DNA from: an uncultured Prevotellaceae bacterium
GTDB taxonomy: Bacteria > Bacteroidota > Bacteroidia > Bacteroidales > Bacteroidaceae
DNA length: 56,095 nucleotides
Assembly: GCA_946415705.1 (NCBI GenBank)
Contig: CAMKTN010000013.1
Coordinates: 1-56,095 of the forward strand
Reading direction: 5' to 3'
A program made the translations under genes and the position numbers. Below, in pieces: positions 45,488 through 52,700 of the stretch. The notes below the pieces were generated by a model, which was given only the letters and a program-made list of their open reading frames with translations, was not told the origin of the DNA and did no database searches. Each line of letters opens with the position of its first letter. Position 1 is the first letter of the stretch.

Positions 45488-45524
45488 CCAACAGCTGCAA
45501 CGCGGGATACGTTGCAGCTGTTGG
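45488..45524. repeat. hairpin element, copy 1
   Basis: 14-bp arms CCAACAGCTGCAAC / GTTGCAGCTGTTGG with a 9-base loop GCGGGATAC. Copies 2 and 3 are at 47821 and 49284. It lies 62 bases after the toxin gene and also, leftward, beyond the peptide-gene remnant at 45648. Confidence 0.9.
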
Positions 45525-45560
45525 CAATTTCCGTGGAGGGACGTTAACTTTCAGGTTACC

Positions 45561-45599
45561 ACTCCCCTCGCCCTTTGGAGAGGGGTTGGGGGGGAGGCC
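45561..45599. repeat. REP-like GC-rich repeat, copy C
   Basis: ACTCCCCTCGCCCTTTGGAG then AGGGG and a G-run: a diverged relative of copies A and B near ddl, here in the non-coding accessory region. Confidence 0.7.
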
Positions 45600-45601
45600 A
45601 T

Positions 45602-45636
45602 CCATGAACCATGAACCCTTAACCGTGAACCGCGAA
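45602..45636. repeat. heptamer array (five units)
   Basis: Five units of CCRTGAA type directly after REP copy C, leading into the peptide-gene remnant. Confidence 0.75.
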
Positions 45637-45647
45637 GCTCCGCTTCG

Positions 45648-45713
45648 CTACTCCTCGTCCCAAAGATCCCCGTCTTCATCCTTTCTGGATTCCGCCCCGT
45701 CAAAGCAATTCAT
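45648..45713 (-). pseudogene. remnant of a small acidic-tail peptide gene
   Basis: The last codons read GAESRKDEDGDLWDEE-stop, closely resembling the C-terminus of the intact peptide at 49365-49541 (...YEDDYDLWDE). The N-terminal half with the YITP-type start is missing. A hairpin of the same family lies downstream at 45488-45524. Confidence 0.5.
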
Positions 45714-45904
45714 GATTCATTCATGGTTTTTTTATGGTCAATTCATGTCCGATGTATGTTCGATAAAAGATTTAAGTCTCGATTTAAGTTAGATTTAAGT
45801 TCACTTCTTCATCCGTGTTTATCTTTGTAATCCGTGGTCGAAAGGAAAAGCCTCAGATTCTTTTCGTGTGTATGAACAACAGAGATTCATAGGGCTTGGC
45901 GGGC

Positions 45905-46058
45905 GGAAGAGCTTGCGGTGTGCGCCGGAAGAGCTTGCAGCGTGAGTCGAAAGAGCAAGGTGCGTGAGGTGGATCACCATGGTGGTCCACCCAGAAGATC
46001 TAGGCGCATCGGCCGAAAGGACTAGGCGCATCGGAGCGAGGGGCTAGGCGCATCGGGC
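45905..46058. repeat. 22-bp tandem repeat array (seven units)
   Basis: Seven adjacent 22-base units. Units 1-2 start GGAAGAGCTTGC, units 5-7 share TAGGCGCATCGG at 46001, 46023 and 46045, and unit 4 is the most diverged and contains an internal palindrome around CACCATGGTG. The GC-rich array is set in AT-rich DNA. The unit is not a multiple of three, so it is unlikely to be coding. Confidence 0.85.
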
Positions 46059-46070
46059 AACGGAATAGAA

Positions 46071-46098
46071 GGTTTATGGTTGAGGGATTATGGTTGAG
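46071..46098. repeat. heptamer array (four units)
   Basis: Units GGTTTAT, GGTTGAG, GGATTAT and GGTTGAG follow one another directly. Nearly the same words occur in the array at 31961-32023. Confidence 0.7.
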
Positions 46099-46176
46099 GG
46101 CTTGTTTACGAATAAATAGTTTCATTTTTATAGCATTTATTCGATAGATGGCGGTGAATCAGGTACTTAGCAAAAT

Positions 46177-46491
46177 TTAAATAGCGATTTATATGGTTTA
46201 AATAGGCCTTTTTCGTGTTAAATAGCGGGTTTTTACTCGCTAAATAGGCACTTTTTCTTGCTAATTCAAGCCTTTTTCTGCTAATTTCTGTTGTTTTAGA
46301 TGCTAAATAGGGCATTTTCCAGCGCAATGACGATGAGCTGGAGGACATATCGCGCGACAGCATATTTCAAAAAAAGTGCCTATTTATCTCACTAAATATG
46401 GGTATTTAACCACAAAACAGCCTATTTAATAAGCAAAATAGCCTATTTAATAAGCAAAATAGCCTATTTAAACGCAAAAACGGCTATTTAA
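46177..46491. repeat. two opposed arrays of TTAAATAG boxes phased at about 21 bp
   Basis: Left array: boxes like YTAAATAG (two reduced to CTAATT) start at 46177, 46198, 46218, 46240, 46261, 46281 and 46303. Right array, inverted (CTATTTAA-type): 46380, 46402, 46422, 46443, 46464 and 46484. Steps are 20-22 bases, averaging 21, two helical turns. A spacer of about 70 bp (46311-46379) separates the arrays. A further inverted box at 46525 keeps phase after one gap. No credible coding capacity. Confidence 0.9.
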
Positions 46492-46500
46492 AATCAGTTA

Positions 46501-46786
46501 AACAATTGATTATCAGTAAAGAGGCTATATAATAGACTTTTAAAACTTTTATTTATATTTTTGAGGTCTTAGGCCAACCCTACAAAAGATCAACCAAGAA
46601 CGTAAATCAGGCATAAATCTGAACTTAAATCGATGAATTGGAAACAAATGTGCATAATGACCATCATCTCAGCCACAAATAAGCAAAAATATTTATTCGA
46701 ATTAATCGAACCAAATTATGCGCATTATGCACATTTATTTCCGTGTCTTTCCGCTCTGTTCCGTGTCTTTCCGTGATACAAAATGC
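46501..46786. other. AT-rich non-coding stretch with phrase-like repeats
   Basis: No gene seen. It holds an inverted pair of AAATGTGCATAATG-type words (46648 and 46715-46733; the word recurs at 49633). It also has a CATAAATCTGAACTTAAATC phrase (shared, inverted, with 54378) and about four decamers of TTTCCGTGTC type (46737-46776). Confidence 0.6.
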
Positions 46787-46824
46787 GCCGCATCAGGACA
46801 GCCCTGCTCTCCAGAGAGCTTATA
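46787..46824 (+). pseudogene. 38-bp second fragment of the ATPase gene
   Basis: 37 of 38 bases match 44529-44566 (IRTALLxRELI codons). It ends immediately before the stop codon of the DUF4160 gene. The two copies are direct repeats 2.26 kb apart and bracket the toxin-antitoxin and repeat region. Confidence 0.75.
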
Positions 46825-47103
46825 CTACTTCTCGTAGAACCCCTTCTCGCTGTACAGTGACCAACGCAGGTACATCTCCTGATAGTGATCCTTGATAAAA
46901 TTAGAAATCTTAGCTATCTCGCGGTCGTTCAATACACCTCGGTTCTGAACAACCGCATCGCCGTTGCTCTTCACGAAGAACTTGGCCGAACCTCCCTCAG
47001 TAAGTTTACTGTCACTGGCATGAACATGCATACACTCCACTACACAGAATGATGTGAAATACAGATAATACCCCACCACCTTAAAATCGTAATATTTCGG
47101 CAT
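46825..47103 (-). CDS. DUF4160 family protein
   Basis: A 92-residue protein with the DUF4160 plan: an N-terminal strand-rich segment ending CMHVHASDSK (the HxH near residues 26-28), AKFFVKSNGDAVVQNRGVL, and a C-terminal helix with a Trp (MYLRWSLYSEKGF). Often found with small antitoxin-like partners in mobile regions; function unknown. Last gene of a three-gene leftward cassette. Confidence 0.78.
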   Translation of the reverse strand: MPKYYDFKVVGYYLYFTSFCVVECMHVHASDSKLTEGGSAKFFVKSNGDAVVQNRGVLNDREIAKISNFIKDHYQEMYLRWSLYSEKGFYEK

Positions 47104-47106
47104 CGT

Positions 47107-47328
47107 TCAATCCTCCATGTATTTTAGGTTCTGTTTCAGGTAGCGGTCAGCTATGGAAAGCTCAATGTCGTCCATCGTGGTTTCAAGCACTTCGCCCTTC
47201 GAGCTGAACACAACAGCTTTATCCGGACTGTTCAAGTTGAGCACACGAATTAGGTCATTCTCACGAGTAAAAGCATACCCGTTTATAATAACATCGGCCT
47301 TATCGGCTACAGTTTTGATATCAAGCAT
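47107..47328 (-). CDS. small protein of unknown function (DUF4160 cassette, second gene)
   Basis: Not recognised. 73 residues, acidic, with VIINGYAFTRENDLIRVLNL and a C-terminal MDDIELSIADRYLKQNLKYM helix. It starts within the upstream gene's end (8-base overlap) and stops 3 bases before DUF4160, so all three genes are coupled. By position it could be an antitoxin-like partner, similar in layout to DUF2442-DUF4160 pairs, but I cannot show this. Confidence 0.7.
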   Translation of the reverse strand: MLDIKTVADKADVIINGYAFTRENDLIRVLNLNSPDKAVVFSSKGEVLETTMDDIELSIADRYLKQNLKYMED

Positions 47329-47641
47329 AAGCTAAACGTACACTTTTGATGGGTTTCAAGAATGATGCGGGGTCAATATATAATCCCTCTAGGATAGGTT
47401 TCAGATCTATATACTCTTCCTCTGGCTCGGTATTGTGGTTGTACCTAGCTAACACCACGAGGTAGCCGTCATCCCATTTCACCACGTCCACATACCGATC
47501 CAGACTGTAAGGTGCCCGGAAACGGATATTGTACCCACCAAAGCTAAAGGCTGTGAAGCCTCCGGCATTGCTGAGCAACGCCTCATGGCCCGTAGATTGA
47601 ATATGACCTCTATTTTTCATCTTCTGATTATTAACGACCAT
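47321..47641 (-). CDS. small protein of unknown function (DUF4160 cassette, first gene)
   Basis: Not recognised. 106 residues, soluble, beta-rich, with GHEALLSNAGGFTAFSFGGY and YVDVVKWDDGYLVVLARYN. The starts at 47641 and 47620 are both possible; a TATTTTTG box (47664-47671) is close upstream. It heads the three-gene cassette and has irregular, AT-rich codon use compared with the core genes. Confidence 0.65.
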   Translation of the reverse strand: MVVNNQKMKNRGHIQSTGHEALLSNAGGFTAFSFGGYNIRFRAPYSLDRYVDVVKWDDGYLVVLARYNHNTEPEEEYIDLKPILEGLYIDPASFLKPIKSVRLAYA

Positions 47642-47663
47642 TATTCGTAGCCGTTTCTGGCGG

Positions 47664-47671
47664 CAAAAATA
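47664..47671 (-). promoter_or_regulatory. -7 box of the DUF4160 cassette
   Basis: TATTTTTG on the minus strand, 23 bases before the ATG at 47641. Confidence 0.5.
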
Positions 47672-47736
47672 GCTATTTGTTTTTTAACCAACAATTTTTC
47701 CACGAAAAAAGTGGCAAACACCAGTTCAAAACCCAC

Positions 47737-47787
47737 TTTTATGTGGTACACAACTTTATGGTCCACAAACTTGTGTACCACATAAAA
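47737..47787. repeat. palindrome, copy 2 (51 bp)
   Basis: 17-bp perfect outer arms (47737-47753 with 47771-47787) that contain the same GGTACACAA / TTGTGTACC arms as copy 1. The 17-bp centre is the copy-1 centre with a G-to-A change, which leaves a G-U pair on the minus-strand transcript. Confidence 0.9.
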
Positions 47788-47818
47788 CGCAGCCCCGCAC
47801 TTCGCATCATGATTTATA

Positions 47819-47910
47819 CACCAACAGCTGCAACGCGGGATGTGTTGCAGCTGTTGTACTGTGGTTACGATTGTCGTTGTAGGTTTAAACCGCTTCGCCG
47901 ACTACTCGTC
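47819..47910. repeat. hairpin-plus-tail element, copy 2
   Basis: Hairpin (47821-47856), then a 54-bp tail identical but for one base to copy 3 (49320-49373). The tail ends with codons for Asp-Glu-stop on the minus strand, as in the intact peptide gene, although no peptide gene precedes it here. Confidence 0.9.
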
Positions 47911-47912
47911 TC

Positions 47913-48257
47913 TTACATTGCGAGCAGATAATCCGATAAGCTTTTCATATCTTTGAATTCATACATCCTGGCGGTGCCTACGCCACGTCTCCGTTCTTTT
48001 GCGCGGCCTTCACTTACTTTCGTTAGCATCGTTGCCACATCCTCGTTCTGACCTACGAACGTGAAGACTTTCTCTTTCATGTCATCGATGATATTACACA
48101 CCTCATCTGCAAACGATCGCGACATAAATCCAATACTCTCGAAATCAAGTGTCACCTCATTGGCCTCCTCTTTGATTCGTGAGCGCAGTTCTGAAGCCCT
48201 GGAGCGGGTATATAGATCATCACAATAGATGTCTCGTAGTTTGATCGTCTGTTTCAT
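47913..48257 (-). CDS. STAS-like (DUF4325) protein
   Basis: A 114-residue protein matching STAS-like DUF4325: NEVTLDFESIGFMSRSFADEV (residues about 33-53), then a VFTFVGQNEDVATML block. The sulfate-transporter/anti-sigma-antagonist pattern is clear, but the usual phosphorylated Ser position appears to be Arg (FMSRSF), with Ser on both sides. It follows the GHKL ATPase by 19 bases and is probably its partner. Confidence 0.83.
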   Translation of the reverse strand: MKQTIKLRDIYCDDLYTRSRASELRSRIKEEANEVTLDFESIGFMSRSFADEVCNIIDDMKEKVFTFVGQNEDVATMLTKVSEGRAKERRRGVGTARMYEFKDMKSLSDYLLAM

Positions 48258-48276
48258 AACATCTCTCGCTTATTCA

Positions 48277-49185
48277 TTATTCTAAATAGTTGATATAGTT
48301 AAATCCTTCTGGTAGAACTGTAGGAATGCGCATTAAAATGATGGTTCCCTTCCAGTGAAAAATGTCCTTTAGGTCGATGTAATCATTAGCTCCGTTTTCA
48401 TACCTGTGGAAGGCACTGCCAGAGAGCATGAAAAATGCCCCTTTCATGCCCGAAACAAGCATTGATTTCGAAGTGGAAATGCCGTAGCCTCGGTTTTCTG
48501 CCTCAGGACGATTCTTGGTGGAATAACCCTCATTAGCCAGTTTCAAAGCCTCCGCCTCATTCCCTCCTATTTCTCTTTGGTAGAGGTCTGCTTTTTCGAA
48601 ACTACCAGCAATCGTGATACCCGTATCTGCTATACAGAGATTTATCATGCCATCACGCTCCAAGAACTGCGAGAAGACATATCCATTTATGCTTTCTGAA
48701 TGTTCATAGATATTGTCAAGCAGCTCGCTGATCAGATAGCTCAAAGATGTACTGCCACCTTCTCCAATGTTCGTCTGCTTCATGAGAATCATTTTTATGA
48801 TGGAGCCAAACGTATCTTTGTTTGCATCGGTCATCGAAAAACTGCACAGGGGAAGAAATGTTTTATCTGTGTACTTTTGCATGACAGCTTCCACATCTTC
48901 CTTCTTTTCTTGGCAAAAGTGTAGTAAGCGGTCGAAACAAATGCTATTCAAATATGACTGCACGCGCAGCGACATATTGATGCATTCGATACTTTTGCCT
49001 GAGGTATTTTTATAAATGGCCAATGGGGCAAGGAAGAATGGATGTAGGAACGTGACATCCGCAAAGTCCCACAACACGGCATCGGCTACTTCTGTCTCAG
49101 CTATAACCTGAATCATATAGTTGAAACTATATCCAATGCGTATTTCTTCTACTACGTTGGGTATCTTTACGACTGTTTTTTCCAT
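48277..49185 (-). CDS. GHKL-type ATPase with N-terminal STAS-like region
   Basis: A 302-residue protein. Residues about 35-90 (VLWDFADVTFLHPFFLAPLA) look like a STAS fold. The C-terminal half is a GHKL ATPase: N-box ELLDNIYEHSE (about 158), ADTGI (G1) and the glycine-rich lid RGYGISTSKSML (about 236). No phospho-acceptor His or receiver domain. The start 49185 is chosen because the -7 box at 49207-49214 overlaps the upstream ATG at 49209. With the STAS-like gene it resembles a partner-switching pair. Confidence 0.83.
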   Translation of the reverse strand: MEKTVVKIPNVVEEIRIGYSFNYMIQVIAETEVADAVLWDFADVTFLHPFFLAPLAIYKNTSGKSIECINMSLRVQSYLNSICFDRLLHFCQEKKEDVEAVMQKYTDKTFLPLCSFSMTDANKDTFGSIIKMILMKQTNIGEGGSTSLSYLISELLDNIYEHSESINGYVFSQFLERDGMINLCIADTGITIAGSFEKADLYQREIGGNEAEALKLANEGYSTKNRPEAENRGYGISTSKSMLVSGMKGAFFMLSGSAFHRYENGANDYIDLKDIFHWKGTIILMRIPTVLPEGFNYINYLE

Positions 49186-49206
49186 CTGCAAATGCTTTTC
49201 TGGCGG

Positions 49207-49214
49207 CAAAAATA
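49207..49214 (-). promoter_or_regulatory. -7 box of the ATPase/STAS pair
   Basis: TATTTTTG on the minus strand, 22 bases before the ATG at 49185; the same GGCGGCAAAAATA context precedes the DUF4160 cassette. Confidence 0.55.
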
Positions 49215-49281
49215 CTAAAAGTTTTTGATATGACGTTATTATCGCTAATCTTTTTCGCGATTCAACCCAACAGTAGCACTA

Positions 49282-49373
49282 AACCAACAGCTGCAACGCG
49301 GGATGCGTTGCAGCTGTTGTACTGTGGTTACGATTGTCGTTGTAGGTTAAAACCGCTTCGCCGACTACTCGTC
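49282..49373. repeat. hairpin-plus-tail element, copy 3
   Basis: 15-bp perfect arms (49285-49299 with 49305-49319) and the 54-bp tail that includes the last two codons and stop of the peptide gene. Leftward it forms a terminator-like hairpin 46 bases after that stop. Confidence 0.9.
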
Positions 49374-49541
49374 CCAGAGGTCGTAGTCGTCTTCGTACTT
49401 GGTGTCACCATATTCTCCGTCTGCAGCATCTTGGACACTGGCAAAGCTTGTCGTTCCATTTCCTAGAGATGTGGCTATCATGCTGACAGGATTCAAAGGA
49501 ACTGTCGTCAACGCGGGAGTGATATATGTTTTCTTTTCCAT
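49365..49541 (-). CDS. small peptide with YxxP start and acidic DLWDE tail
   Basis: A 58-residue ORF starting MEKKTYITPALTTVPLN and ending EYGDTKYEDDYDLWDE. The layout (Lys-rich start, Tyr-x-x-Pro, hydrophobic middle, polar spacer, acidic Trp-containing end) is one I associate with short orphan ORFs in Bacteroidota; no function known to me. ATG at 49547 is also possible. A decayed relative lies at 45648 and a 3'-end relic at 47902. It is followed by a strong hairpin. Confidence 0.6.
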   Translation of the reverse strand: MEKKTYITPALTTVPLNPVSMIATSLGNGTTSFASVQDAADGEYGDTKYEDDYDLWDE

Positions 49542-49575
49542 AGTCATATAAAACCTTTAATGATTATCTTTTTCT

Positions 49576-49721
49576 TTCACACGAATTAGCCATGAATGGA
49601 ACCATGAATTGATCACGAATTATTATTAAAAATAAATGTGCATAATCTGCATAATATCATCCATTAATATCTTTAATTCATGAAAAATTTATGAATTAAT
49701 TCGTGGTCAATTCGTGTGAAT
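49576..49721. repeat. inverted TTCACACGAATT words around an AT-rich gap
   Basis: TTCACACGAATT (49576-49587) and AATTCGTGTGAA (49710-49721) are perfect inverted copies. Between them are CAYGAATT-type words about 11-12 bases apart and an AAATGTGCATAAT word. Separates the T9SS-type gene from the small peptide gene; no gene inside. Confidence 0.7.
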
Positions 49722-49731
49722 TCTTTTCTAT

Positions 49732-52700
49732 TTATTTCACGAGTACCTTCTTACCGTTCACGATGTTCACGCCCTTCTGCAGCTTGCTCATCTTCTGGCC
49801 TGCAAGGTTGAAGATCTCTGCATTGTCAATTGTCAATTGTCCATTGTCAATTGCCTTAATGCCGACTGCATCGTCGAAGTTGAAGCCATTCTCAAAGAAA
49901 GCCTTAACGGGCGAGTCTGCATCTACCGTGAAGTAAGCGCGGAAGCCCTTGAGCTTCTGTGTGCCTGTTGACTTCTTCAGTGCATTTGACTTCACATAGT
50001 AAGTATCCAGCGTATTGGGAATAGTAATCTCTCCAGCATAGTTACCTACGAAGTTGACACCATTTTGGATAACAGTAGTAGTACCTTCTTTGATAGTCAC
50101 ACCATTGAAAGTGAAGCTGCTCTTAGCAGCGGTAGTCCTCAGCAATACAGGCACATTGGCCTCAATGGCAGGCTCTACCATCGGAGTGAAGGTCACCCCA
50201 TTCTTATCATCAGCTGAGAAAGTGGAAACGCGTACGTCATCTCCAAACTGATCCTCCAGTGTCGTATTATCAATGTCGAAGGGAACAACAAATGTTGACC
50301 AAGTATTTGCAGCGATACTGCGTGAAAGAGTAACATTAGCAATAGTATAAACAGGAGTATATTCATCGTCTTCATCCAACTCAACAGTTTCTGGAATTGC
50401 CAACAGTGTGATATCATCAAGACCTGCCCAGTTGGAGCTTGCAGTTGTCCAGTTGAAGGTCAGGGTTGTAGATGTGCTACCATCCGACTCGAAGGTCAAG
50501 AAGCGGTATTCCCAACCACGGCCGTTGTTCTCGTTGGCAAAAGTTCCTTCGCTGAAGCTGGCAGCACCAGCTGTCGTGATACCTTTGCCAGTTGAACTCT
50601 TGTGCGGGAAAGTAATGGTGTTTGTACCATCGCTTAATGTCAGGCGACCATTCGTGGATGCACGACCTTTAGCCACCAATACATAAGAAGCCTTAGGCAA
50701 TGTTACAGTTTGAGTCATTGCACGTTCGGCTGCATTATATAAGTCGTAATACTCATCACTACCATCACCCGTCGTACCATCCCAACTTTCACCATGGTTG
50801 TTTCCAGGAGCGTTCGACCAATCGCCAAGTAAATCTGTAGCGTCGAATGTATAGCTGGTTGTAGCGGCGGTGTATTCTGATACATTCATGGTCTGCATGT
50901 TGGAAATCAAAGTAGAAACTGTTGTAGAACTTGTGATAGAAGGAACACTTACGCCCAAAGCTGTCGCAACAACAGACTCTTGAGCATATTCGTCATATGT
51001 ATCCTTAGCAGCAATGAATGTGTTTCTACTATTATTCAGTGCAGCGGTCTGAGTCTGATATTCACTAGACGTTTCAGGTTCTGTACCAGCTTCAGTAATA
51101 ACCGCTATCAAATCTGTCCTTTCCTTCCCCGTCACGATTGCATAGTCACCATTGTCACGGGCAGCAATCGCAGCAGCTTTAGCTGCAGACCACAACCTCT
51201 GACATATACCAATGTTGTCATCTGTGGTTAGCAGAGTGATATCCGAGAAACTTGCCCAGTTGCCTCCTTTCACAATGGCTTCGACTTTCATTGTGACTTC
51301 ACTTTCAGCAGCCAGCGTAAATGGGATGAAACGCCATTCCCAACCGCGACCTACGCCGTTGTTCGCAAAGGTCCCATCGCCATAATTGGCTGCTCCAGAA
51401 GTATCAATACCCTTTCCGCTGTCACCTTGTGGGTCAAAGATCGCATTAGACTCCCCGGTAACTTGCATCGTGAGGGCATCATCCCATACGCCATTAAGGG
51501 CTGCACGCGCAGCAGCCTTAAATACATATTTTCCAGCAGGCAATGTAACTTCGTTTTTCACGCTCATGGTAAATCCAGCGCCATCCCATTTGTCTATATA
51601 ACTTCGTCCATCACCGCTCCAGTGCTGACCACTAGTAGATTCCGTATTCTGTGGTTCCCAGCTACCAAAGATATCTGTGGCATTAACGGTATAGCCACTG
51701 GTTGCAGCTGCATCCTCCAAAACATACAAAGCGCGAAGAGCTGTTGTAAGGTCTTCTTTGCTTCCGCTTACTGGACGCACGATATCACCGGCATCGACAC
51801 CAATGGCTAAAGCCCTGTCTTTCTCATCATCAAATTTATCATAATTAGCCTTTGCTGCCTTGAATGTTGCGGTTGCAGAGATGATAGCATCAATAGCCCC
51901 CATATAAGTGACCTTGTCATCTTCATAAGTATCGTTTGCAATATCTTCCAATGTAGTCCTTTCTGAGCCCGTCACACATTCATAGTCATCATCAGACAAG
52001 ATAGCTTTGAGGGTATTGAACTGAGTCTTTAAAGCCTCTAAAGTGACACCTTTAAAGAACAGGCCTGTTTGTGCAATTGCAAACCAGTTCGTGGTGGCGG
52101 CATCTTGTTTAAGGCCTAACTCTAGTGGATAGTTTGAAATAGAACCTGTTGCATTGTAAAATCTACCTACTGCATTGCCTGGGTTCACCGTAGTTGTTCC
52201 ATCACCAACATAAAGGTCAACTCCTGTTGATGTCGTATTGGCCATCGCCGCAGCACGGAAGCAATATGAACCTGCATACACATTATCTATAGACTGATAG
52301 AATAAGCGTCCAGCTTGTTTTGACCCATCAGATATCCAAGCTTCAAAGTAATTCGCGTCTCCTGTACTGTTGTCACTACCCCAGTAATAATCACTACTTG
52401 TACTGTTTACATTCTTTGTTGTACTCCAATTCGTACTGGTTCCGCTGTCTCTTCTCCATGTAGAAGAAGTCAAGGCATCACCTTTCAGTTTGTAAGAAAT
52501 ATCTATAGGAAGTGATGTACTTGCAGCGGCCAATGCCTCTTGCTCGGATTCATAACGAACAAGGGTGATGTTATCAAATACTACGGAGGTTGAGTGATCG
52601 AGTTCATAACCCTGAGCTTGGTATCCGATACGAACCTGAACCGTTGTTTCTTCAGTCAAGTTAATACCAACATGACCATAACTCATAGAGGTGTTACTCA

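Noticed and set aside
45445-45792. A 115-codon plus-strand frame through the hairpin, REP and heptamers
   Set aside because: It is made of repeat DNA (for example PLPSPFGEGLGG from the REP) and has no independent support.
45819-46031. A 70-codon minus-strand frame through the 22-bp array
   Set aside because: The 22-bp period is incompatible with a repeated peptide, and no homology is recognised.
46106-46363. An 85-codon minus-strand frame through the left 21-bp array, with a heptad-like amino-acid repeat
   Set aside because: The repeat follows from the 21-bp DNA period; steps of 20 and 22 bp show that the frame is not what is conserved, and the right array has no equivalent frame.
46177-46491. 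Interpretation of the 21-bp arrays as a CRISPR array
   Set aside because: Repeats are short boxes with no unique 30-bp spacers, orientation flips half way, and no cas genes are present.
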